From positions 36,494,540 to 36,558,539 of the forward strand of contig OY978527.1 of NCBI GenBank assembly GCA_963854835.1: a DNA stretch of 64,000 nt, given 5' to 3'. Both the position numbers and the translations under genes were made by a program. Below are positions 10,681 to 21,844 of the stretch, in pieces. The notes beneath the pieces were generated by a model. The model saw only the letters and a program-made list of their open reading frames with translations, was not told the DNA's origin and ran no database searches. The number at the start of each line of letters is the position of its first letter. Position 1 is the first letter of the stretch. The DNA is from Megamerina dolium (lineage: Eukaryota; Arthropoda; Insecta; Diptera; Megamerinidae).

Positions 10681-12785
10681 AGCCCTGGCTACGTAACTGC
10701 TCCATTATTACTTATCTGTAAGTGTCTGTAAGCAAATAATAAAAATATTAAACAAACAAACAAACTCCATAAAATTCAATACTTTAAAATTAGCTATTTC
10801 TTTCCTCATTTATTAACTATATTATCGAAGAGTTCGATAGTCGATTTTTTAAACGATTTTTTGATAAGAACTCAATCCGGGGATTGAAAAAGATTTAGCC
10901 GAATGGGCAGATTTTTATAAATCGTATGTTCAAAGCACGAATATTGTGACAGAAATTGTGCAAAGCGTTTTGAAACATCAATCAATTTCATCTAAAACGT
11001 TGCAATTCCACTGAAAAAGGCTAAAAACTTATTTTCGCAACAGTATGGGGCAACTGAACAATTAGAGGCTGAACTTTGTTTTATTTTTTCAATTAGGACT
11101 GAACGGACTGTTGGCAATCGATCATGATATAGGTTAGGAAGTAGGTCAAAAAATCCGTTTTCAGAGATGTTGACATATTTTTACGTAAAAGTTTTTTGTC
11201 CTTTGCCGGCTCGATAATTTTAATTTCCAAAAATTCTAAAAAAATGTCTGAGTTCTGTCTCAGTTTGAAAACGATTTCATTTAAAATGAGTTCAATATAA
11301 AATTAAAAATTCTAGATTATAAGAAAAAATATTCTATATCACGTGCCATTTACATATATTTTATATTTATTGTATTTTATGTACAATTTATTCATTTATA
11401 AAGTTCATTTGTACGTTTGTTCATTCGCTTGACTTATTATTCCCTTATGGTGAATATAAAATATATAATAGAAAAAATATACATCGGAGGAAACACAATA
11501 AGAGCTTCAACACTTAACTAATAATATAATTAAATTAAAAATTCATGTTTTATTCGTACGTTTGCTGCTCTGCATTAAACATTCTCTTTTGCATAAGTGC
11601 ACGTGCATTCGTTCATAAAGACAATCCATTGTAAATGGTAGGGAAGTACTTAAAGCGATGGAGATTGTATATACAGGCACTGAGAAAAAGAGCAACCAAC
11701 AAACCAACAATGTTGCTTTTTGTCATAAAAAGGAGAGAGAGCAGAAAAAAGTGTTCGTTTTGCGAATGCAATATTTGCGAGGACAAAGTTTTAAAACTTT
11801 ATGCTTCAGCTTATTTTACTGATGTAACATTTTCAATTGTATTGTCATCGTTCTGATTCAAACACTCTTCCAGTTGCCGTTGAGAAAAACATCTATCAGA
11901 TAGCAAAGGAAAAACAAAAAAATGCAAATAGCGTAGCAATTAGCAGCAGCATATTTTCCAATGCCATTTATGATATTCATGCCGTTTTCTATAGCAAAAT
12001 TATAATTATATAGGGTAAATGTGTTGCTTCATATTCAAATGTATTTTAAAAAGTTTTGGTCACTTGAAATTTATGAAAATATGGTGATAACAATTCGTTA
12101 TATCATTAATTATTTCTGATGAATATTTCGTTTGTTGTTTGAGTTGCTTATTTTGCAAGAAAAATACAAACAATATTTTCTCATTTCTCAAAATTCATAT
12201 AAATTTCTATGAAAATTATTTTTTTTTTACCTAATGGCGCATTTCAATCATAATTTATTTATTTAAATTTTTAAATCCAACTAATTTATTTAAATGCAAT
12301 ATTTTAAAAAATTTTAAAGATGCATCACAGCTGAGTGACTGAGTTCGAAACCGATTAATGTAAGCAGGTCTGTCAAATTTCGATTGGATGGAGTACTGAA
12401 AAATAGCTGACACGACTTTTTATTATCCATGCAGACAATTTTCATCAATTATTTCGATGCTTTCACAACAACTGGCTTCAGAAATTTGTTTGGAGTGCTT
12501 ACAGGGCTTTAAGAAGCATGGAAAGGCCAACCAGGACTCATTGTCCGGTGGGTGGTCAATTGGGTGGGAAAATACGCAAGAGAAGGAACGAATATAACAT
12601 ATATACTTTCAGAAAAGATTTTTATGCATCCTTATTTTTATATAAAAGAAATTGTCAAAACAGTGATTAATCAATCAATAAAAAGAGATCGTGACGTTGA
12701 AGCAAGGAAAAAATCATTGTTCATCAAGTGGACCACACGAAACCAGACCGAGGTCTGTTAGAGGATATGAGCCCTACGGCTGATA
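10681..12785. other. AT-rich DNA without recognisable gene
   Basis: Long AT-rich stretch with many A/T runs. None of its small open frames shows a domain or good coding character. Most likely intron. Confidence 0.5.
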
Positions 12786-13170
12786 CCTCTGAGGGCCAAC
12801 CAGAAGTGTTACGAGATCTTTTGTACCCAAGCCCGTCTACGACACTAAAATCTCCTCTAACTTTTTAATGAAAGATAGAATTGATCTTGTCGAATTTTGA
12901 TGATTGACACTGGTGTTGGGAAACTCAGCTGAAAGGCTTTGAGACAAAGCCTGGCCAAGGCCGGGCATTCACAAAAGATGTGGATCAATGTTTCATCCTC
13001 CTCCAGACAGAGTCTACCCTCCGTGTTAGAGGAGAGTCCCATTTTGTGGAGGTGGCATTTTAACCAGTCATATCCTGAGAGATAGCCTTTTATTAGGCGT
13101 AAATTTGTTTTGCTAAGAGTAATTCTGTCAAAAGCTGCATCGAAGCTGATGAGGGTTTTCGCTTGGCGTT
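12786..13170 (-). pseudogene. LINE C-terminal fragment with zinc-binding motif
   Basis: The minus strand reads TNLRLIKGYLSGYDWLKCHL and HKMGLS, then CLEEDETLIHIFCECPALARL. This is the His/Cys cluster (ETxxHxxCECPAL) at the end of many LOA, I and R1-type LINE proteins. The first cysteine pair is partly lost. No reverse transcriptase is attached, so it is a truncated, decayed copy. A related plus-strand remnant lies near 34340..34465. Confidence 0.65.
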
Positions 13171-14306
13171 AAAACAGTGATATTTTTAGCAAAAAAAACA
13201 AAAAAAAACGAGCTTACTTTTGGTAAAAATTAGGATGCGTTGGATAATAGTGAACATGGATTACTCAAATCATTATTCGAGTTTCTTTCATCTGAAAAAT
13301 CAACGATAAAAGAAGCTGACAGATCATTATTACAAAACTTTGAATTGTCAAAATTTTTTTTTGGTAAAAATGTGATTAGATAGGTAAATGAAGCTTCATG
13401 CTGTTTGCATATGGAACTAAAGATAGAAATGGTGAAGAATACTTGACAATTTCTGTGTCGTAGTTCAAAATTTGCACATTAAATTTAACTTTAAAATTAA
13501 AGAAAAATTATCAAAAAATGAAGAACTCTTATTAATTATTATTTAATTATTTATTTATTATTATCTTATAAAAATAAACAATATGCAGCAGCGCTATATA
13601 AGATTTATCTCTTTATGATAATCCTATGTAAATTGTTCACACAAAGATGAAAATTCCTTACGATGACCCATAACTCCATATTTACCCTACATCAGCATCT
13701 TTCTCTTTCATGTATCTTTCTGGCTTGTATTTTCTTAATTATGCACACATTTTTAATAATAATACAGCATTACGAATTGTTGTTGTTAAAAAACTTCTAC
13801 TTGCAAGTATGTGTCTATATGTATATTACTGTTATTCTTACTTATGACAGGATTTAGTAAGTGTTATCCTTTGTTTGTTTGTTGTTGTGTGTGTGTGTGT
13901 GTGTGTGGTTGAGTTTTTTTATAGTTTACTTAATCATTTGCCATTTGGAATGTTCCCTGCCAAAACACATTGGCACATATACAAACAAAGAGTTGCCATT
14001 TCAGTTTTAAGTTCTGTTTGCACTCAGTTGTATTGCAGAATCATACAACCAAGTATGACATATGAATCATTATAGAACCGCTAATGCCACCACCGCAAAC
14101 ATTACCGTATAACTGAATAATTTATAGCTTATTGCTTGTTCCTGCTATCTTTTACGAACACTTTATGCTTGTTGCCCTCTTCATAATTTTACTCAATTCG
14201 TTTGTTGTTGTTTTTATAACATTTTTTGTTATAATATTTTTTGTTGTTGTTCGATAGTTTAGTTGCAACATATTGTTGCTTTATGAGTTAGTAATTTAAA
14301 GTTGTC

Positions 14307-14310
<4 letters not shown>
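13171..14310. other. AT-rich DNA with a (GT)n microsatellite
   Basis: No gene recognised. A (TG)11 run lies at 13886..13907. The rest is AT-rich with TTG-type simple sequence near 14200..14260. It leads into the (CA)n run that hosts the R1-clade LINE. Confidence 0.5.
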
Positions 14311-14347
<37 letters not shown>

Positions 14348-14351
14348 ACAT
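14311..14351. repeat. (CA)n / ACAY microsatellite, LINE target (left side)
   Basis: About 15 CA units, then CATACACACAT. The last 13 bases, CACATACACACAT (14339..14351), recur exactly at 16688..16700 after the poly-A tail of the LINE, so they are its target-site duplication. The Met-Ser-Ile-His-Thr start of the long open frame comes only from reading this microsatellite. Confidence 0.9.
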
Positions 14352-16687
14352 CAAGGAGTTTAAAAAGGCGATCAAAAGCAGCAAGTCCTCATGCTTCAAA
14401 GAACTCTGTGAAAGGGTGGACGAGAACCCGTGGGGCGACGCGTATAAGATAGTGATGTCCAAGGTCAGAGGTGGTAGAGGTAAAGCACCAACCTGCTCTG
14501 TCCTCCTAGCAAAGGTAGTAAAAACGCTTTTTCCGGCGCAAGACTTGCAACCGTATATGGTGATACCCCCAATAGAAGAGGCAGTGAAAATCGACGAGTC
14601 GGAGATTATCTTAGCGGCGGAGAGATTCGGTAACGCAAAGGCGCCTGGACTTGATGGCATCCCGAATAAGGCGCTGAAGATCGCCATTAATCATAACATG
14701 AAGCCTTTTGCCGAGCTTTTTGCGAGATGTTTGAACGAAGGTGTTTTCCCGAAAGTATGGAAAAAACAGCGCCTGGTCCTCCTTCAGAAGCCGAATAAAC
14801 CGGCGGGTGAGCCAAATGCGTATCGTCCACTTTGCATGATTGATACGATGGCCAAAATATTGGAGCGGTTGATATGCACGCGTCTGGAACAACATCTAGA
14901 AAGGGAACCACCTGGTCTGTCCGAGAACCAATTTGGTTTCAGGAGGCATCGGTCGACCATAGACGCAATTAGAAAATTGACGGACATTGCTGGCAAGGCC
15001 ATAGAAGGCACTAGATGGATGCATGGCGATAAAAAATATTGTGCAGTAGTGACACTAGACGTACAAAATGCCTTCAACTCGGCAAACTGGCATCTTATTA
15101 TGAGGGCATTGGAGGCAAAGGGAACGCCAGCGTACCTAATGCGAATAATAAATAGTTATCTGTCTGACAGACTACTGTTGTATGACACGGACGAAGGGCC
15201 CAAAAGCTACGTGGTGACGGGTGGAGTGCCGCAGGGATCTGTACTTGGCCCGCTACTGTGGAACGTGCTGTACGATGGGGTGTTAAACCTTCCATTGCCA
15301 AAAGAAGCCCAGATAATTGGCTACGCGGACGACATTGCCGTGACGATCGTTGCGAAGGAGCTCTCCCAAGTTCAGAGCATCTGCAGAGAGACAGCTTCGA
15401 AAATTAAGGATTGGCTCACGACGACAAAGCTCCAGCTTGCGGTACAGAAAACAGAGGCTGTACTTATCACGAGCAGGAAAAAACTCGAAAAAATCACCCT
15501 AAACATTGACGGCTACAACATTACAACGCAACCTTCGTTGAGGTATCTAGGTGTAATGATTGATACGAGGCTCAACTTCAAGGCGCATATCGAAAAAGCC
15601 TGCGGGAAGGCGGCAACAATGACAGCGGCTCTGACGAGAATCATGGCCAACATTGGTGGCCCCAGCCAGAGTAGGAGAGCGCTCCTGGCTAAAGTCAGTC
15701 AATCAATATTGATGTACGCGGCGCCTATATGGGGGGCAGCTCTGCGGCAAAAGACATACTCGAAGAAGGCGAAGATAGTTTTCAGGTTAAGCGCTATTAG
15801 AGTTGCATGTGCATTTAGGACAGTGTCACAAGAAGGTGCCGGTATTATATCCGGCATTATGCCGCCGGACATAATGGCCTCGGAGTTGGGCAGAGTATAT
15901 AACAGAACCAAAAGCCTGAATAGACGGTTAACGGCAACCGAACGGAAAGAGGAGAGACAGACGAGCCTAGATGAATGGCAAAGTCAATGGGACGCCGCAG
16001 GAAAAGGGAGGTGGACCCACAGGCTCATCAGAAACGTGCAAGCTTGGGTCGAAAGAGGACACGGAGAGACAGACTACTACCTTACGCAGTTTTTGACGGG
16101 CCATGGTTGTTTCAGAGAGTACCTCCACAGATTCGGTCATGATGACGCGACAGAATGTTCATTCTGCAACACTGTTGGCGAAAACGCTCAGCATATCTTT
16201 TTCTTCTGCCTAAGATTTGAGACGCAGAGAATGACCATAGAGAAGATAATAAATGAAAGGATAACACCTGATAACATTGTGAGCCATATGCTGCGATCGA
16301 GTTTGGTGTGGTTTAAGATGAAAGAATGGGCTGCAATAGCTCTCAAGGAGCTCAGGAAGAAGGAGTGGCAGCGGAGAAATATAACTGCAGCTGTGTGAAC
16401 GCCATGTACGGGATGTTTGAAGAGGCATATTAGCTCAGCTTAGTCCTGCGAAGTAGTGCTTAACGGCGGTCCCGCAGGACACAAACAAGCTATAGAGGTC
16501 GGAGTTAAGGGTTTAGTACGTAGGCGTACTGGTTCGCAAGTCCAGCATAGTAAGATATTACTGACTGGGCGTGGTCCCGAATGAGGTGTACCTTTAGCGG
16601 ACAGTATGAATCGTACATGCCGTCTATGGTGGACGGTATCTAAGAAAGATTCCCCCTTCGAATACAAAAAAAAAAAAAAAAAAAAAA
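14352..16687 (+). mobile_element. R1-clade non-LTR retrotransposon, 5'-truncated, in (CA)n repeat
   Basis: The insertion starts in the middle of ORF2, ends in a poly-A run (16666..16687), and is bounded by the 13-base duplication CACATACACACAT. Its 3' UTR (16399..16665) is GC-richer than the surroundings. Within the R1 clade, Waldo and Mino-type families are known to target CA or ACAY microsatellites, and this site is of that kind; the clade call rests on protein motifs and target. 5' truncation is the normal outcome of target-primed reverse transcription. The open frame and clean ends suggest a recent insertion. Confidence 0.85.
14353..16398 (+). CDS. R1-clade reverse transcriptase (ORF2, N-terminally truncated)
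   Basis: Open for about 682 codons without stop or frameshift. The reverse transcriptase shows KAPGLDGIP, NAYRPLCM, ENQFGFRRHRSTIDA, VTLDVQNAFNSANW (first catalytic Asp), GGVPQGSVLGPLLW and GYADDIA (catalytic Asp pair, 15322..15333), then LRYLGVMID. The C-terminal end has a zinc-binding cluster C-x2-C-x8-H-x4-C (starting ECSFCNT, about 16156..16209), typical of R1-type ORF2. The APE endonuclease that should precede the RT is missing, so it would not be autonomous. The start codon offered by the open frame lies in the microsatellite and is not native. The enzyme copies element RNA at a nicked target. Confidence 0.88.
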   Translation, partial: KEFKKAIKSSKSSCFKELCERVDENPWGDAYKIVMSKVRGGRGKAPTCSVLLAKVVKTLFPAQDLQPYMVIPPIEEAVKIDESEIILAAERFGNAKAPGLDGIPNKALKIAINHNMKPFAELFARCLNEGVFPKVWKKQRLVLLQKPNKPAGEPNAYRPLCMIDTMAKILERLICTRLEQHLEREPPGLSENQFGFRRHRSTIDAIRKLTDIAGKAIEGTRWMHGDKKYCAVVTLDVQNAFNSANWHLIMRALEAKGTPAYLMRIINSYLSDRLLLYDTDEGPKSYVVTGGVPQGSVLGPLLWNVLYDGVLNLPLPKEAQIIGYADDIAVTIVAKELSQVQSICRETASKIKDWLTTTKLQLAVQKTEAVLITSRKKLEKITLNIDGYNITTQPSLRYLGVMIDTRLNFKAHIEKACGKAATMTAALTRIMANIGGPSQSRRALLAKVSQSILMYAAPIWGAALRQKTYSKKAKIVFRLSAIRVACAFRTVSQEGAGIISGIMPPDIMASELGRVYNRTKSLNRRLTATERKEERQTSLDEWQSQWDAAGKGRWTHRLIRNVQAWVERGHGETDYYLTQFLTGHGCFREYLHRFGHDDATECSFCNTVGENAQHIFFFCLRFETQRMTIEKIINERITPDNIVSHMLRSSLVWFKMKEWAAIALKELRKKEWQRRNITAAV

Positions 16688-16700
16688 CACATACACACAT

Positions 16701-17180
16701 GCACTCACACAAGGACGATTTTTTCCATCATCACTATTCCTACAACATATTTTATCATCATTATTCGTGTTTATATACTTCTTCGTTTTTTCATTAGTTT
16801 GCATGGATTTGTATAAAGAGTTGGGTGAGTTAGGTGGAAAAGTTTGTATTTCATTAAGTTGATTATCAAGTAAAGCTCAAGGGAAATTCATAAGCATGCG
16901 TAATTTTATTAGAACTGTATCAAGTTATGGGGATTTTGTTTTCGATGATTATAAGCTTATTACTATTTTTTTTTTCGCTAAATAAGTACGCAATTTTAGG
17001 AAGTTTTTGGTTAACGGAATTATGCGAAAATGTTTAAGTACCGATATATAGTAATATTTTGGGATAGAAAATCTTTAGATATTTTACAAGTTTATGTACT
17101 GTAACTGACCTGACTATTCGCAATTCAATTCAAAACTTTCGGGCTCAATTTATGTACACCTCTCTTCTCCTCTTCACCAA
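16701..17180. other. AT-rich DNA, no feature
   Basis: A short continuation of CA-like repeat to about 16711, then AT-rich sequence. Nothing recognisable. Confidence 0.45.
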
Positions 17181-17590
17181 CGAGACTAAGCGTTGAGGTC
17201 AGCGTTAAGGATGATAGAAATTCAATGTGCACAAGAATTTGGTCAAAGCTCATCGTGGAAGATTTTGTGTAAGGATCCTGACTTACATGACTACAAAATC
17301 CTATTGATGCTAGAATTGAAGGACGTGAGCTCAGTAAGTCGATGTTTGAACAGTTGGAAGTCCAACCACGGATTTATCGTCAAATTGTAATGTCAGTAAT
17401 GAGGCTCATTTCTTGCTCAGTGACTTTGTTATTAAGCAAAATTTTCATATTTGGCCAGACACTAATCTACATGAGACTCGTCAACAACCCACGCATCCTC
17501 TAAAAGGCACTTTGTGTTTCGCTTTGTAGGCCGGAAATATAAGCGGGCCACACTTCTTTCAAAAAAATAAGAAAGTGGAGCTGTTACCGT
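17181..17590 (+). pseudogene. Mariner-like transposase, middle portion, plus orientation
   Basis: Degraded plus-strand similarity to the IS630/Tc1/mariner family also seen at 52195 and 58620: DLHDYKILLMLELK, then EAHFLLSDFVIKQN (first catalytic Asp region, changed), DTNLHETRQQP and GNISGPHFF. Several stops are present. It ends abruptly near 17575, where a copy of the C-terminal half begins in the opposite orientation. Confidence 0.6.
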
Positions 17591-17599
17591 TAGTCTGAG

Positions 17600-18130
17600 G
17601 TTAGTAATGGAAGACAATATATGCTAAATGTCCGCCGCGACTCTTCTTGGGTATGGCCATTCTTTTGATGAAAATTTTCTTCACATTTTCGCATAATGTT
17701 AACTAGCGAATATCAGCTTTAACAGTGCTTGAATATTTGCTGGAGCATTGGCGTAGACATTATCTTTAACGTAGCCCCAAAGAAAAAAGTTTAATGGTGT
17801 TAAGTCGAACGATCTTGGCCGTCACTTAAAGTCTCCATTTCGAGAAATGACACGTCCAGGAAATTTTTCACAAAATAGAGCCATTGTTTCACCAGCTGTG
17901 TGGCATGTGGCGCCTCAATATCAGGCAAAAAAAAAAAAACGTCATCCATCCAACACAATCCATTCACTGAAATGGACGCACTAACATCATTAGAAAAGAA
18001 ACATGAAAAACATGAATACCGCCACTCCAAAATCCGCACTAAACTATCACTCGTTGTGGATAGAGGGGTGGTTCGATAATTTCTCTTGGGTATTCGGAGC
18101 CCCACATGCGACAGTTTAGCTTAATCACGT
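17600..18130 (-). pseudogene. Mariner-like transposase, C-terminal portion, minus orientation
   Basis: The minus strand reads GATCHTAGETMALFCEKFPG, then SFDLTPLNFFLWGYVKDNVY and a terminal block ending near 17605, with frameshifts between. Upstream (near 18060..18110) are words of the same family (YPQRV, CGFWSGGI). A stretch with an A-run (17925..17939) separates them. Together with 17181..17590 this is an inverted pair of complementary transposase parts, not one co-linear gene. Confidence 0.65.
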
Positions 18131-18249
18131 AGCCAGACAGATGAAAATGAGCTCCAGCACTCAGAATAATTTTGTTTGAGAAATTAGGATCTTCTTTTTC
18201 AGTATTTCAATGCGTTGTGCGAGCATGTATCGATCCATATCTGAAAATC

Positions 18250-18458
18250 TCTAATTCCGAACGTAGAACTCTTGTGATTGTGACACCAATTTTTCTGGTT
18301 TTCTCGCACAGTTTTCTTAGAAGCTTTTTCATGGGAAATTGCAACTGCCGGAAGAATTGCCAATTGCAGTTCGAAAGAAAAATCTTCTCGATAGTAAAGT
18401 TGTGCTTCATACGGGGATTGTACTCACAACCTAGCGAACGGAAAGCCCAGTATTTAGG
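18250..18458 (-). repeat. tRNA-derived SINE, copy D (decayed)
   Basis: The minus strand retains the body: GCTTCTAAGAAAAC, GGCAATTCTTCCGGCAGTTG, and the box B-like GGTTGTGAGTACAATCCCCG near 18410..18430. The box A end is mutated (CTGGGCTTTCCG) and the tail beyond GTTCGGAATTAG is missing. More diverged than copies A, C and E. Confidence 0.65.
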
Positions 18459-20285
18459 GACGTTCTGGAATATTCTGAGAAATGTTAAAGCAATTTAATT
18501 CACAATGCAAGCAAATATCCATCGATTCCTTAGGATTGGATTCTGATCCTGAGAAATCGATGGACACTTTCTTATCTAGCAAATTACATTGATTTACAAT
18601 TTTTCATGTGATAATGCGATGTGAGAGTTTTTGCTATAAATGGTAACAAAAATATATATAAACTTCTCTTTTGTAGACTCTTTACGTTCGCAGACATTTA
18701 TCGTAATCGATATGAGGGATACCGAAATGAATATTTGGTAGATATGTTGCCGCTCATGAGGAAGACTAATCTTTATCCCATTTTGCATATTTTTATCCGG
18801 CGTTCTGTCAAAGAAATTTCGCTAATGTTGGCTTTTGATTTTGGATCAAGGCTATCTCGATAAGGACTAGGAGGGCACCTTCTTTACACATTAATTGCAT
18901 CGATATCTTCACATATTTTGTCCACTATCTGCTCTTCTCCTCAGACTCTGGTACTATTTAGTATTACTAACTTTGAAGTCATCCTTGATCCTTACAGCAT
19001 ATAATTTCTTTCCATTCTGCCTTTTTGACTTTTGACTTAAAGTTGACTTAAATAATATTTATACACATTATTATATACATTGGAATAGAATCGTCTATCA
19101 GTATGCTCTAGAGTGTTTAAGATGTCTAAAGCAAATATTATTAGGTTGCTATAATTTTCATTCATTCATACAGTATCTTATAACATTTCATGATCTACTA
19201 CTTCGTATTCCTTTTTGGTTAAAAAAGTAAGCATAAATATGTTCCCCCATTTTGTTGTTATCAAACAGCTATTACATTCATATTAAGGCCCTGATTAACA
19301 AGTTATTATCCTTTATGCTTTGTTAGTCTATGTCTCAGATAGTCAGATAATTTATCCTCTGTTTGAAAGTGGTCCTTGTTCCATGTAAACATAAACCACA
19401 CGATAAGCATATACACGCATACACATAGAAATACAAGTATGCCTATTCTACTACATATTGGGTTGGGTTCTTAAACGTTCTTAGTCAGGTTAAAGCTGTG
19501 CAACATCATTATGTATAAAAGTGTATGTATGTGTATACGTTGCTTATTTTATGATGCAACTGAGTCTTTTGTATATTGTATTTCTATTAAATTTTTTTTA
19601 TCGCCAGTGATGTTATGGCAACATTAATGGCGTTCTTGGTTTAACACTTTCGCCATACAGTCTGTATCAAAAGTATATGAATGTACATATTTACATATAC
19701 AAGTTGGTAAAAGTTTACATTGAGTATAGAAATACATTAAGGTGTACTCCTAAAGTGTCGGAGAAAGTTTTCAAATGCAAATTCTAGTTCCCGTAGACAA
19801 AGAACTCGCAGAATTTTCTATTTTGTTTAGTTTTGATAGCTACAAAAAATTATTTTTCTAAATATTGGCCACCCTAGTGCACATATAAAGTATACGTAAC
19901 TCTTATATATTCTTATTTGAATGTATACTTATACACAGAGCGAATTGTGCCACATAAAATATAACAAGAGTTAGACGATTGCTTTATAGGTTTTTGCTAA
20001 CATAAAGTTCACTTCACTTTATGTGAGAATATATAAAATATTTAATAAAATCAGACGATCTTTGTGTGTTCCTTAAAGGAGTAAGTAGCGTCTAAAGTGC
20101 TCCATTCCTTTTAAAATTTTAATTTTATCGCAAAGCGTTTCTCGAAATTAAATTGATTAATTCTCTTTTCGATTTTCTCGTCTAAATAAGTACAAGTAAC
20201 TTAGCTTGTCATTTGGATATTTTAGTAGAGATTAGAGTATTTAGTAGAGTTTCTTAGGTTCAATAGCCCTTTAGCAATAACCCGT
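18459..20285. other. AT-rich DNA without recognisable gene
   Basis: No transposon protein, RNA gene or exon recognised. TATA-like simple sequence is frequent. Consistent with intron. Confidence 0.5.
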
Positions 20286-20675
20286 TCACAGCTTTAACTT
20301 CTAGCATCCTGTTTTTGAAGTTGATTCTGCTAACCTCCGTACAACCACGTACAACGGTATTCGACTCAAGATTGCTTCTAACGCTGCTCTGTTGGACAGG
20401 TCCTCATAGCCCCAGTTATGCCTATGCACCTCATTCGACTTGTCCTAAACTCTGCTCTACTATACCATGCGATAGCTTCATATGTCATGATTACGCTGAC
20501 CATCATAGTATCATATATTTCCAGCATAATCCTGCAAATTTTTTGTATGTCCTTAGATCACGCTTGGCTTTTTCTACAATTAATTCAATATGTGCTTTCT
20601 AAGTCATATTATTTTCTAAAATTATCCCAATACAATATTTAGCTTCTATCTTGGGTGTGATAGTCTTACCCAAGG
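20286..20675 (-). pseudogene. LINE reverse transcriptase C-terminal part (left of SINE E)
   Basis: The minus strand has PKIEAKYCIGIILENNM (the YLGVxLD motif after the RT palm), KAHIELIVEKAKRDLRTYKK, and ITGAMRTCPT, a hallmark of the region between RT and RNase H in LOA/I-type LINEs. Stops are scattered. It continues in the same orientation from the RT palm at 20948..21300; the two are separated by a SINE with a 7-base duplication. Confidence 0.72.
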
Positions 20676-20940
20676 GGTAGGTTAGGTCTCTCTCTGAGAG
20701 GGCACATTTAGGCCAGAAAGGCTCATTTTGATACCACCGAGCTTCTCTTCCAATACTATTGTGTGTGTTAAATTTGGACAGCATTAGAAGGTACCTATTT
20801 ATTTTAGCCGGTTACGAACGGCAGAAACCTCGTGACATCACTTTAACTTAGCTTTGTCACATCGCTCTTTTAAGAAGCATTTTTGGAAAATTGTTACTGC
20901 CGGAAAAACTACTGCCTACACGACCTACAGATCAGAAGTC
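20676..20940 (-). repeat. tRNA-derived SINE, copy E, inserted in a LINE
   Basis: Minus-strand SINE with CTTCTGATCTGTAGGTCGTG at its truncated head, the body, an uninterrupted ACCTTCTAATGCTGTCCAAATT site, and the tail GGTATCAAAATGAGCCTTTC ending in GACCTAACC. CCCAAGG occurs at both sides (20669..20675 and 20941..20947), the target-site duplication of insertion into the LINE reverse transcriptase. This copy shows the SINE without the LINE insertions found in copies C and F. Confidence 0.82.
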
Positions 20941-20947
20941 CCCAAGG

Positions 20948-21300
20948 TTTGTAAGATATGTCTCTCTATTTCAGTTGATTTCTTTTCTTGGTAAATTTGC
21001 CTCTAGTTATTAAGATGATGTCGTCAACATATTCCAGCTCATCAACGACCAGCGTCCATATAAGAGGCGAGAGAATGCCTTCTTGAGGATAGCTCCGCGT
21101 CATGGTGCAAAACTTCTGCCATCTTTTTTGTTTAATGGCCTCTCTATGGCCTCGTGGGATATTAAAGGTTCCCTCTATGTTAAGGATATGTAGCTATTTC
21201 CATGTCGTCTAGTGCCACTAGATCTAACTAGATCTAGTAGGTTCTTAAGATTAGTCCCAGTTGATCTGCCCACTCTGTATGAATGTTGATTGATTGATAT
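20948..21300 (-). pseudogene. LINE reverse transcriptase palm fragment (right of SINE E)
   Basis: Minus strand: YRVGRSTGTNLKNLLDL, then PQEGILSPLIWTLVVDEL and YVDDIILITRG. This contains the PQGxxLSP motif and the catalytic YxDD box. The segment normally lying between VDEL and the YADD box is deleted. It belongs to the same LINE copy as 20286..20675. Non-functional. Confidence 0.75.
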
Positions 21301-21844
21301 TTATATCGGTCTGAAGGACAATTTTTAATAAAATCAATAAAATTTTCTACATAAAAGTCAGACGATTTCATTTCAACATTTTCTTCGCGTCTGTCTTATA
21401 ATTTTCCTTCGTCTACAAATTAGATTGAGAAAACAATCTGTTAAGTTTTAGGTGGCATATTTTTCTCTGTGTATGAATGCGTATTTAGAGACCGGGAGAC
21501 AGACAGATAGTAAGAGGTAGAATATATACTCATAAATTACTCAATGTAATTCGTTGGTTGGTTGGTAATTTTCTTTTTGTTTAATTTTTCTTCTTCTTAC
21601 AATAGAACCATTCAATTAGTGTGGCAAAATTCATTTCAATTTCACTTATGTGTGAAAAAAAGTTATAATTTTTCTGCTGTGAGTTTTCTACTTCTACTCT
21701 TATAGAAAGATAGAAATTCCTTTGCAGTCAAATCCTTTTACGGACTCTTTAAATACAAATGTGTGCTCGATATGTATTGCGATGAACGAAACAATTATTT
21801 CAGTTAATAATTCTAATACACTTTTGAATAGGCAGGTAAGTAGG

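Noticed and set aside
14302..14350. Start of the long plus-strand frame (Met-Ser-Ile-His-Thr repeats)
   Set aside because: It is the CA microsatellite read as protein; the LINE begins at 14352 and its native ORF start is lost.
14259..14687. Minus-strand frame of 142 codons opposite the R1 LINE
   Set aside because: Antisense of the RT coding region plus CA repeat (Cys-Val repeats); no domain.
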